The notes under the pieces: generated by a model
What the model was told of the DNA's origin: nothing
The model's database searches: none
Seen by the model: the letters and a program-made list of their open reading frames with translations, nothing else
Assembly (NCBI GenBank): GCA_001574975.1
Contig: KQ965731.1
Span: 972,710-1,036,709 of the forward strand
Length of the DNA: 64,000 bases
Reading direction: 5' to 3'
Source of the DNA: Gonapodya prolifera JEL478
Lineage: Eukaryota; Monoblepharomycota; Monoblepharidomycetes; Monoblepharidales; Gonapodyaceae
Translations under genes and position numbers: made by a program
Shown: in pieces, positions 47,801 through 58,187 of the stretch
Layout of the letters: each line of letters opens with the position of its first letter
Numbering within the stretch: the stretch's first letter is position 1

Positions 47801-50172
47801 AGGGGTAGGGGGAGGACCTCCGGAAACGCTTCCTGCCGTCCCGCCTACAACCCGCACTGCGATTTCTCTTGGGTCGGGCAACGCCGGGGGCACCATGGGC
47901 GACGCTCCCAGATCCTTCCCGGCGCCGCCGCCCCACCGTCCAACGACTCTTCCTGACGCCGCGGCGATGGCTCCGCTCCATGACGTGCTGGACGTCAGGC
48001 CAGGGAGGCGCGGGGGAGGGGATGGAGCGCGGGGGAGGCGCGGGGAGGGTTCTGCTGATCGCACCTGCGGGTCCGGTTGGCGTGGTTGGGTCGGGGCGGC
48101 AGGTGGGGCAGGAGCGGGTGGCGCAGTGGGAAGAGTCGTGTTTCCGGTAAGCGCGCGCCGCTCTTCGAGAAAAGCGAGTGATCCCATTCGCGCGGGGGGT
48201 AATACAGGGGTCGTGGTCCTTCCTAATGGAGCTGTTGGTGGAGGCGGCGTCGCAACGGGTGCGGGGGGTGTTGGAACAGGAGGTGCTGGAACGAGAGGTG
48301 CCGGAGTGACAGGTGTACCAAGCGGGACACCACCCTGCACAGCCGGATGCCCCGTGGGTGCGGCAGCACGTCTTGCTCTGGGCGGTGGTAAGGGAAGCCT
48401 TTCTTCCGCCAGGGCGTCTGACTGTGGCGTTGGAGCGTAGTATATCTGGTGCGGCCCGGTACCCTCCCCTTGGTCTGGCTTGGGAGCTGCATTGATGGGG
48501 GCGGGTGGGGGCGGGAAGAAGTAGGTCGGTGATGGATCGACAGGCGGGGCTTGCGCTGCAGGGGTGGTGAGGTGGGACCAGGGGGCGGGTGATTCGAAGG
48601 GGAGGGGGTGGCCTGAGGTCGAAGAAGGGGATGTGGGAGGGGTGGAGGAGGCCTAAATTGACATTGAAGGGGTGCGCAAATGCGTGTTGAAATTGGAGGA
48701 CGAGGAGGGCAACGGAAGTATGTTGGTACCCTCCACCACTGTTGGTGCTGACGGTGGCAACTCACCCGAACCGAATTATGCTCGCCGGCCGGCAAATTTG
48801 GCGTCGCAGGGCTTGACGAAAGGGCAGGGGTGTTCGGTCCATTTGCAACTGCGCCTGTAGCCTCAGGCCCACCCGACCCGCTCGTCACACCTCCGCCGAC
48901 CATCCTTGGCGGGGGCTTAGGCGCGCCTCCCACAATGGGCGACGATGCCGACCGAGGTAGTGAGAAGCTATCGGATCGGCGCGGGATCCCTGGTAGAGGG
49001 ATGGGCGGATGCGAAGGGGAGGATGATGGAGAAGAGGGTGGGGAGGAGGGGGATATGCGCAGGTCGACGGGTGGAGGTGGAATGGGGACTGGGGAGGATG
49101 GGTCGTGGCCGGTCCAATGCGGAGACCCGGGAGCGAAGCCTGCAGGAGAGTGCCTGCCCGCCGGACCAGCCACGGGTGACGCTCTGCCTCCAGGTCCGCC
49201 ATGCCCCACAGGTGCGGCGGAGTTGGATCGGTTGAAGAGCGGGAAGTGGAACCCTGCCAACGACGACGCTGGGGACAGCGGCGGGTTGCCCGATCCAGCA
49301 GTAGTACCTGCTTCTGAGCGTGTGCGGGTGTGGAAGGGTGGGCGTGGCGGGAAGGCGCGCGGTAGCTTGAACCGAGACGGCGAAGCGCCCGAGTCTGAAA
49401 GGAACCCCTGAGCGACGTCGTCCTCGTCCTCATTGTCACGGTCGCTGTCCGAGTCCGAGTCATCGTACTCGCCGTCGGAGTACGCGGAGTTTGGCGAGGA
49501 GATGGCGCCCCAGATTTGAGCGAGGGAGCCGCGGCGGGGGGAAGCGCGGTGGGAGAGGTTGAAGTGGGAGGGCGAGGCGAGTCCCGACGCCGAGGCGGGT
49601 CTGAGGTGGGGTGAGATGGCGAAGGGGTTGGGTGAGACTGGGGAGAGGGGGGAGTCGAGCAAAGAGGGGTCGGGCGAGGGGGCGTTGGGAAGGTGTGGGC
49701 GTGCGTCGGCTGCTGAGAGGGGTGCCGATGGAGCGAGAGCGTCCGTCGTGGAGCCCGACTTGTCCTTGCTCTTCTTTCGCATGGGAAACCACTTCTTGAC
49801 CTTTGCCAACGGATTGATTGAGTCTCCAGACACTTTGGCCGACTTCCGCTTGGACTTTCCGCTGCCGTCTGCCGAGTCCACCAGCGTCGAGTGCGCAAAG
49901 GAGTCCGCGTGCGACGTCACCGAGTGCGTGTCTGAGTCCGCGTGAATCACAGACTGCGACAGTCCAGACGGTGTGCTGACGGAGGCCACTCCGCCAATTC
50001 CACCCCCGCCCATTCCGCCCACACTCCCGTTCCCGCTCTGGCTCCCGCTCGGGCCCAGTCCGCCACTAAACACCCGCCCAAAGTCCACCGAAAAAGTTCG
50101 CCCGCGCACCCCGATGCCACCGGGAACACTGCCACCTGTCACCCCTCCCCTGTCGTCTCCGTAAAAGCTCAT
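41888..50172 (-). CDS. Munc13/Ync13-like MUN and C2 domain protein, paralogue C
   Basis: The largest gene here. ATG 50172 begins MSFYGDDRGGVTGG. Roughly 1,100 residues of Gly/Pro/Ser/Thr-rich disorder follow (50172 to about 46630, one intron near 48766-48655), including a Lys/Glu-rich helix about 47310-47200 (KEKEAREAKEKELKEKEIKE). The conserved core begins at DDDVYEHVFRAALVPV (about 46605). MUN-type blocks include DECADRWQLSYLARDLCLAY (about 45262-45200) and the MHD1-like TWSEPLVDRWLTVMERTVKQ (about 44275-44215). The C2 domain is at about 43650-42990 (core GGDPNWNEICTV), followed by an MHD2-like region (to about 42350). After an intron (about 42343-42270) a short tail reads VDDEPVGFDISQLETDSYKR, then a Lys-rich helix, ending GSWWAEPKG. 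Local GC content is high and creates long false frames on the other strand. Confidence 0.83.
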
Positions 50173-51818
50173 GGCTGCGATCTGTCCTCCACGGTGCAGT
50201 CCTCAGCGGCCTGTTCCCGTGCAGCAGTTGCTCATCAACGTTGGCTGCTGTTCCGTCTTCTTTTTCCGCTCTGCTCTCGTCGATTGCTCTTCGCCTGTTT
50301 GCTCTCTCGGCCTCGTCTCCCACTGACTCCTATTTTCGGTCTCGCTGTCCTCTCGCTTGAAGGTTCTCGACGTCGTTTGGTGTGGTCTGCTGTGGCCACA
50401 AATTCGCAACACACACACGAACACTTGTTTTCAGAGAGAAAAAAGGGCAAACTGAGAGATGACATCACAAGGCACCGCTGTCGAGACACCTGAAGCAAAA
50501 GCCTCGGGCTAGTGTTTGAGAAGTGCTGGTGAAGGACTGAGACTGTCGGGTATGTACGTAGCAGTGAGTTTACTTACCCTTACTCCCCCCCCTCCCTCCT
50601 CTCCAATTTCCAGTGCTCCGCACCCTAGCGAGCATGCCTTCCCCTTGTGGTCGAAGGTCAATCTCTCGCGTCGCTGTTGCAACGGACCACAACTCCACCG
50701 AATTCTCCGCAAAATCCATCACCATCACGGTCACTACTGACGCGTTTGACACTAGAATAAATTTCCGGACTCGCGTCGGGGGCACCTCAATGAGACATGT
50801 TCACATCTTAGATGCATGCATGTACTCTGATGACGTTGACCTGACCCCAGTAATTCCCAAACCCCCCTTTGCAGCCCACACTTGACCTGCGGAACGCTGG
50901 CGAGTAGTGATAGATTTGGCTGCCCCCCCCCCCCCCCCCACCCTCCGACCGTGGCTGCGGTGGGTATGTGCACAGGAAGTGGGGAAAGGTAGCTCTCATT
51001 TGCCTCCGCCAACAGCTATGAACCCGAGAAAGAGAAACTAAAGAGAAAGAGGGGTGATGTGAGCTGAGTGGACCTGCACTGAAGAACGTCACCCAACCCC
51101 TCTCAGGCGTTACCTTGACCAGGTGAGCGGACTTTGGCTGTCAAAGATTCATGTCCCCGCGCACCCAATTCTGGAAAATCAAAATTCATTTAGCGTTTCT
51201 CTCCCCGCAAACCGCAAGGAAGGTGGGTGGGGAGCGGGGGCGGAGCGACATATTTTGCAATTGTGCAGAGTAAGCACAAGGGAACACGACAAAAATCACC
51301 GCGACACTTTCTCCCGTGATCGCACGTCCTTGCACAATGAGAAACAGAGCCGCCTTTGTTATCCAAATAAGAGTGAACTCCATATGTATCATCAGTCAAT
51401 TCCGTCGGACCTCCAGGTGGAAATTCGCGAATAAGGTTGTCGCGATTGAGCTCGGGCGGAAGGGCACACGGAATGCATGACCAATATCTTGATGTGGCCA
51501 GAACAATTTTTGCACACCGGAGAAAAAGCGCTCGAACAGTTCCCAGGCCACGACCCCTTGCTCCCGATCAAACCCATTGATCCGTGAAAAAAACATTGAA
51601 CCGAGCACACCCAAAGTGATCGCTTAGCGCTCATAAAACATCTTGTATTCGCTACAATATTTGGTCGTTTTTCAGCGTATTTTTCGGTTACAATGGATTG
51701 TCCGCGCGCCTCCCTGACCTTGAGGATAACCACAGCCACACTGCGGACAGTCTGTGGGGGCAAAGTTTGAACTTATCACCTCACCGACACCCACCGGCGC
51801 TTCATCGGCGAGAGCGCA
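50173..51818. other. Long divergent intergenic region (paralogue C / chitin deacetylase)
   Basis: About 1.6 kb with no gene I can support. It has pyrimidine-rich stretches close to paralogue C (50230-50400), a run of 17 C at 50923-50939, and only short frames of random look. It presumably holds both promoters and possibly long 5' leaders. Confidence 0.45.
50923..50939 (+). repeat. Homopolymer run of 17 C
   Basis: Seventeen consecutive C on the plus strand. Such runs vary in length by slippage and are error-prone in sequencing, so the count may not be exact. Confidence 0.85.
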
Positions 51819-54726
51819 ATGGCTGCCCCACCGAACTCTGCCGCCGGCGAAGCGTCGTTCCTGCCGTGGGAAAATGCCAATGCGGGGAGCGAGGAAGTCC
51901 CCCGACCTATCACCACCGCCCCATCGGACACACCGGCGGCCATCGGAGGCGGTAAGTAATTACTACCTGTTTTTGGAGATGTAGAGGGTGGATGCGCCGA
52001 AGCCGAAGAACCAATCGGACTGACTCTGTCGTTTTTTAAGTGGGTCAAGCGGTAGGCCACCGTTCCCCCAGACCTCTCCCGCAAATCGCCGAAGCGTCGA
52101 CGACCAACAATGTCGAATTGCCAGCAGTGGGACAGGTGGCTATGGTTGCACCACCAGCACGCAGTGCATCACTTCCGAAGGTCGAGTTGGCGGTGCTGCC
52201 ATTGGCACCGCTGGATCCGTGGGACGCAGTTCAACAATCAAACCCAGCCACGATGGCTTCTGATCCATTTACTGCATTTTCTGAAGCAAGAACACAAGTG
52301 AGAAGACCGTAAACGTGCATTGGACAAGTCTTCGCCTTTTAATCACTTCCGGATTTGGACCTTTTTGCAAAAATTTTAGGAGGCCGCCCTCAACATGCAA
52401 CCACTACCTATACCGACCACCGATGGAAACAACGCGCTGGCGGTCGAGCCTACACCGCCGGTGCAAATTTTGGTCACTCCGGCGGAGGCCGCGCCCGCAG
52501 CATCGGAGCACTTGGTCTCCGTGACCCCAGCCGCCGAAACACCCGAAAATCCATTCATGGATACAAATGCAAATGCTCGAGAGGTGTGTTTTCTCATGCA
52601 ATATGCGTACAATATTCGCTCGGTTTGTTTGAAAAAGCCCCCGATCAATCTAATACCGATCCCGACCGTAAGATCGTTGAGGCCCCACTTCTCGCAAGCA
52701 CCAGCGTCATCCAGCAGAATGTCGTTCGTCCGACAACTCCGCTCAACATGGCCATGTCGGGTAGAGGAACCCCGTTGTTGGTCCCCGAATCACCCATCAG
52801 CCGCATGCCGAGGTCAACAAGTGATAATTCCCTCCTTATGTCGGGCTACGAATCCGACGCAACCCTGACTCGCAACTATAACTCCGGGTATTTTTCGGAT
52901 GCGACGAGTGATACCTGCGATGAAGATACGGACATTGTTGCTGGGTTTAAGCCTGTCAAACTCAGGGCGAAGGATGCAAAACGGGGTGCAGCGTCATCGC
53001 CACTGAAAGTCCAGGACGACGGAAGTGTCCCAATGGCCGCCGTACCTCAGGGCATGATGGTGGAGCCTCTCCTCGAACAACACGATGGGGATGTTGAATC
53101 CGGCGGTCCACCTAAGAAAGGCTTCTTTTTTTCGGCGGGGGGAGGGTCCAAAAAGAAATCCAAGCACAGGATAATCATCGGCGGAATTATCTTGGCCATT
53201 GCAGCTGCGGCAGCCATCGCCGTTGGTGTTGTTCTGGGAAAGAAATCAGGACCGGACACTGCAAGCAACCAAGCCCTGTTGGGAAACAGCTTGAACGGCA
53301 CGGCTCGCGCAAATACCACTGCTTCGCGCGCAGCCACTGTTGCACCGGTGATAACTACCACAACTACCGCAACGACGACAACGACCAGGACTACCACGAC
53401 CACCACGAGGACGACGACGACAACAACGTGGGTTGCATGCAGCCCACTTGCATTGCCCGCGCATTTTGACACGTTTTTGAAAAATAACAGGCGCACAACG
53501 ACACGAGCTGTAACGACAACCACCGTAGCTGCTGGTGCGGTGATTCCTGGGACGGGAACAGGATACAATGGACCAAACCAACCTTTTGGTGGGTGATTTT
53601 TCCCTTCATAGTATTTTTTGTTACTGACGAGAGCGACATGTTTGAACTGCATTCTAGGCGTCGTCAGGCAATGTGTACAGCCTGGGCAGGTCGCACTTTC
53701 ATTCGATGGTAAGTGGCCTCGCTTCTCATATCGTTACGTATTTGATTTAAGTGGTCGCATAGATGGTCCTTACATCTACACGCCTGGTCTTCTTGATTTG
53801 CTTGACGAGCTTCAAGTGAAGGTGACATTCTTCGTTGTGAGTAATGAACTCTTCCATTTCCCGTTCTCGCCCAACTTTGATGGCTTTTTCGTTTCCAACA
53901 GAACGGCAAGAACGAGTAAGTCTCGACAGTTTGTGTGTTTCTCTTTCTCTTCGAGCACACCTGATGGCTTCTCGTCTCGAACCAAATCAGAGGCGATCTT
54001 AGCAATCCTTATTTCGGTGGGATGGTTCAAAGAGCCGCAAACTCTGGGCACTGCGTGGGATCACAGTGAGTCATGAAATTTTGTTTTCGAGGGTGCTAAT
54101 GTTCATTTTGTTTTTTCGACAGCACGTGGGATCACGCCGACCTCACGACCCTGAATGAGGCTCAGATTCGCAGTGAGCTCAGCCAAGTGGAATCCTCGTT
54201 GCTGTCGCTCATCGGGAGGAGACCAAACTTCTTGCGGCCACCTTATGTTCGTTGAATGGCTTTGTTCCCGTTTCCAGTGCCGTGTCTCATACTTCACCTT
54301 CTGCTAACAGGGTAACTACAATGATTTGGTCACACAAGTTGCACAAAGCATGGGGTACGGTGCTATTGTAATTTGGAACACTGATACACGAGGTAGGATG
54401 AAGCCGTATAGCCTTCACAATATCCACAAACTGAGCTTAAATCGTTGCAGACTGGGAACACCCACAAAATGTCGGATCCAGTATTTCAGTATATCAGGCC
54501 ATGCTTGCAAGCACTAGTCCAAACAGGTTCGCACGACCATCCATTGATGTTTACGTGACATCCACATTAACACAATATCTCTAGCGGGTCTATTCTTGCC
54601 CTGGATCACGATATCCTTCCGACTGTGACCGACGTCGTGCGCCAGGCGGTGAATTTAATCCGAAGCCAAGGGGGGTGGACATTCGTCACAATGGATACGT
54701 GCCTTCAACGCTCGTGCTACCGATGA
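51819..54726 (+). CDS. Membrane-anchored chitin deacetylase (polysaccharide deacetylase, NodB fold)
   Basis: Exons start 51819-51951, 52041-52297, 52380-52583, then about 52671-53427, 53491 to about 53590, and several short ones to the stop at 54726. Residues 1 to about 330 are a disordered cytosolic part. One transmembrane helix (IIIGGIILAIAAAAAIAVGV) follows KKKSKHR, giving type II topology. A Thr-rich stalk (about 53350-53520) leads to the catalytic domain. NodB motifs are all present: ALSFDDGPY (base and metal Asp), SHTWDHADL (metal His pair), RPPYG, NTDTRDW and LALDHDI. Family knowledge: such enzymes remove acetyl groups from chitin to make chitosan in the wall. The first Asp motif is split by an intron after SFD. 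Placement outside the membrane is inferred from topology. Confidence 0.9.
53428..53490 (+). other. In-frame 63-nt intron in the Thr-rich stalk
   Basis: A GTGGGT...ATAACAG interval, 3n and stop-free. Removing it joins Thr-rich sequence on both sides (TTTTTT to RTTTRAVTTTT). The enclosed peptide (WVACSPLALPAHFD...) is unlike the stalk, so I treat it as an intron, though retention would keep the frame. Confidence 0.65.
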
Positions 54727-55001
54727 GCGATAGTGTCTCCATTCGGAAGAGGAATCCTCTTGCACATCTACTGAACTACAGTTGGACACTCTTTAAATCA
54801 TGGTAGTTTTCCTATCGATTTTGCATAAGAATTATCGTATCTGTTGGCATGTACCATTTGCATAGAGTATTAAAAGTATCTTGGAGCTAATTATTCGGCT
54901 AGAGGAAAATGCTGGAACACGATAACAAATGTAAGGACGCTTAAATTTCAGACCACAACACAATCGACACATACAGCTCTACTGGACCGAGGAGTCGCAG
55001 A

Positions 55002-57933
55002 ATGCCTCCAAGCCCCGAGGAAGATCGACCACTAGGCGCCTATGTCCCATCAAGCTCCGCGCATAAACGGAAACGAGCAAAAGGGGAAGGCCTAGCAGGC
55101 CGCAGTGACGATGAAGGGGACCCAGGGGACCTCTATGCCAACAAAAAGCGTCGTGGAAGTCCTTGGACCCCGGCTAGTCTCTCAGAAAATGTCAGCGGTC
55201 CTCCTGAGCGACCTGTTGAGGTTGGTCCCACAGCCTTCACATCAAATGTGCACTCGCAGGGAACCTCAGAGGACGATGTAGACATAGACATCGAAATTCT
55301 TAGGGCAGCAGCCATCGCCCACTCAGAATCGTCAGAAATGGACATCGACATTGACATCGATGGTGAAGACTCGCACCGGCGGAGTCCATCACCTGCGTCC
55401 TCGGCTTTTACGATCGAATCGTCACCTGAGCCGGACATAATCAAACAGGAATCGGAATGGGAGGCTTCCGATCACTATGCACCACCGATCGAACATGGGA
55501 ACACTGTTGCAACCACTTCACGCCGACCGAAAACCCCCACGACAACACAATTGGCGGGAGTTAACGTTTCAGCGGAAGCCGCTGTCCGCGCTGCCTTGAT
55601 GTCCCGACCTGGACGAGGAGCGGGTGCTCCAGTTTTCCGTACCTCGGGGTCGCCAACAGTTCTTGGAATCACATCTCTTCGTTCTTCCCGTGCTCCTTCC
55701 GGTCCCTCTGCGGTCACTCACCAATCTCGATCGCCTTCATTCCCCCCTGGCTCATCAAACACTGTTGCAGACGTCCGAACGACGTCCGCTTCCCCGAGGA
55801 CGATGTTTTACAATGATGACGAGAGCCATTCAGCACTACGAAGGACCAAACAACAGCATTCTCCGTCAAAGCAAACATCTATGCCTAGCGTATGGCCACC
55901 TATTCCATCCTCAGCTGAGTCCATGGCGGGAACATCTGGGAGAAACGAAACCTTGGATCGGATACTTTCAACCACGGCTACAGACCTGCGGCCTGAGTCC
56001 ACAAGTGGTGTGTCACAAAGAAATTCTGCGACTGAAAGGATAATCCGCCAGAGACTTCGTGAAGCCGAAGCTGATGCAGAAGCCCGTGGTATTTTACCAG
56101 CCGATTTTGCAAACAAAAGGAGAGCTCCGCCTCGATCACCACCAGCTCTTGTTGTTCCGAGACGCAACGAGCTAATTCCTCCACTACCGGTCGATGACAA
56201 CATTCCCGCCTCCCATAGCCCCACGCTTTCAGAACCCGATACCCCTGATGATATTGACCCATCAACACCCAGCTGTCGGATATGCCTGCGTCACGGTGCA
56301 CATGGAATGGGTGGCTTTGTATCCCCTTGCAAGTGCACCGGAAGTGGAAAGGTGAGTCGCGCTTCTTTGTTGTTTCGCAATGGTGTGACTCAACGTTTCG
56401 CAAAGTTTGTTCATCGTGGATGCCTTGCTCGTTGGATAGCTCCAGATCCCCCCTCTGTTCCTCAACGACCTACAAGACTTCCTTGGGGAGGAGCTAATGG
56501 GGGAGGTGGCGTAGCAAGAGCGACTCTGAGAGCCGACCGCTTGCGTTGTGCCACATGTCAAGCTCCATACACTTTCAAGTCCGGATTTTTTGACACGAGG
56601 ACAGAATGGGTTGTTTTCACGGGTGGTGAGCTGGCGCTTTGATAACCACTTTTGCACGTTATTAATTCTTCTTGATGGACAGTGCTTTCACTCGCCCCTT
56701 CCCTAATTATATACCCCCTTGCCTTTCGTACGTTTCTGCAGCTGCTCGTGACACATGAGACGAATGCATGGCCCACGTCGTTTCTCGGCGACGCACCAAT
56801 CCCTGGTGCAACACCAGGAGAATCGCTCGTTCAAGCAACACGACCAGACGCTCGTGCGGGAGCTCCGTCATCGTTCCCGAGCAGCGACCTAAATGATTAT
56901 TTTGGTACTGTGTGGAGGATGGTGGCGAATGTATTTGCTTCGAATGCTACTACCTCGGCGAAGCATCGACCGACAATGGATTTCGAAGAGCTTTCCTGGC
57001 GAAGTCGCAATCTAATATCGAAAGCAACGTGGCTTCCGGCGATGAATCTTCTCTTTTGGTTCTATCTTCCATTCCGAGGTGCTATATATCGGTTCGTCAG
57101 TATACCGCTGTATGCATCATCGATGTCTCCATGGTTTGTCTTCGTGCTCTCGCCATTTCTACCGCTGATTCCCCGGCAATTGAACGGATTCAAATGGTCA
57201 ATGGAGTCCGCCTGGATGTCGATGGCATGGGTTGAGGGGGCAGGGGAGGCTTTGTGGAGGGAAGTGGAGCAATGGGCAAATGTCCGGAGAACAGCAAGAC
57301 AGATCGGTTGGAATGAAAGAAGGGCGTATTTAGACGGTATGTTTATGTTTTGCAAAATTCACTCTCTTTACCATTTTGAAAACCACAACCATTGCAGCGT
57401 TCTTGATGTCACGAATCCAATATGTGGCGCAGTTGCTGGTCTGGACATTTCTCTGCCACCACCTGTTTTCGTTCGGCAACGGTTTTCTCGCAACACAAAC
57501 GTACAAGTTTGCAAAGGAATTCCACGACTCACTGTTGTATATTCCGAACGGCCCTCACGAGACCGGGATGTCGGCTTTGAAGACAGTTCTTGTCTCTACT
57601 GTCGTCCGTCACATTTTATCTGGTATTACGGCCTACCCAACATATGCGACCTTCTCTCTTGCTTATGAAAGCCGGAATACGCCGTGGCATCTTCTCACCA
57701 TTCCAGCGTTTGTAATTGTCGTCCTTCGACTCTACTTTCCGGCCGAGTTTCCCGCCATTTTTGTTGGATCTATGATCGCTGTTTACACCGCCCACCTGCT
57801 CGTTTTGGACGGGATAAAAGTATTTCGATCTTGGAAAGAAACCATGGAGCGATTCCGACGCTACGGGGTCATGTGGTGGGGTCACGGCGTTGGCCGTGAA
57901 ACCGTGGAGACAGCGCTTGTGGATGCACCTTGA
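55002..57933 (+). CDS. Membrane RING-CH (MARCH-type) E3 ubiquitin ligase
   Basis: Exons: 55002-56351, 56406 to about 56625, about 56684 to 57335 and about 57398 to 57933. The N-terminal 420 residues are disordered, with Lys/Arg clusters (KRKRAKG, NKKRRG) and two acidic Asp-Ile runs. The RING-CH domain (about 56274-56580) has CRICLRHG, CKCTGSGK, FVHRGCLARW and RCATCQAPY, the C4HC3 spacing of MARCH and Doa10 ligases. After it come about five or six hydrophobic segments: LAPSLIIYPLAFRTFLQLLV, LLFWFYLPFRGAIYRFV, WFVFVLSPFLPLIP, IQYVAQLLVWTFLCHHLF and FVIVVLRLYFPAEFPAIFVG. Family knowledge: these ligases mark membrane proteins for degradation. Doa10 has its RING at the extreme N-terminus and about 14 helices, so this is a different architecture. 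Targets are unknown. Confidence 0.87.
56352..56405 (+). other. In-frame 54-nt intron inside the RING-CH domain
   Basis: GTGAGT...CGCAAAG, 3n and stop-free. Removal joins CKCTGSGK directly to FVHRGCLARW, the normal RING-CH spacing. Retention would push 18 residues between zinc ligands and probably break the finger. Confidence 0.88.
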
Positions 57934-58187
57934 TTCTGTTTCAATGTCGAAGAATCTGTCACTCGCGGTCTGCTGCACGCGAGTATGTATCTTGTCACTC
58001 CGAGTATCATTTTGTATCATACTTGAATGCGCATAGGTTTTGATTGAATGTGTGTTTTTGAGCGACGAAATTTCGGTTGATCGATTGTGTGTTGAACAAA
58101 TGCAGGGTGGGCCGGTGTTCATTGCCGGCGGGGGCTTTGGCCGGCAGGAATTGCCTTCATTTGATTCCCCGTGAATCGTTACTGCCT

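Noticed and set aside
46935-48440. 501-codon plus-strand open frame, Gly/Ala/Val-rich
   Set aside because: It is antisense to the Pro/Thr/Ala-rich, GC-rich arm of paralogue C. Its own sequence is low-complexity with no motif, and the minus frame splices into a known family.
48885-49898. 337-codon minus-strand frame rich in Arg, Pro and Ser
   Set aside because: It is a shifted frame of the same GC-rich exon of paralogue C. The frame from ATG 50172 is the one that continues coherently.
53047-53652. 201-codon minus-strand frame with a long Val-rich stretch
   Set aside because: It is the reverse complement of the Thr-rich stalk and transmembrane region of the chitin deacetylase; the Val runs are antisense Thr codons.
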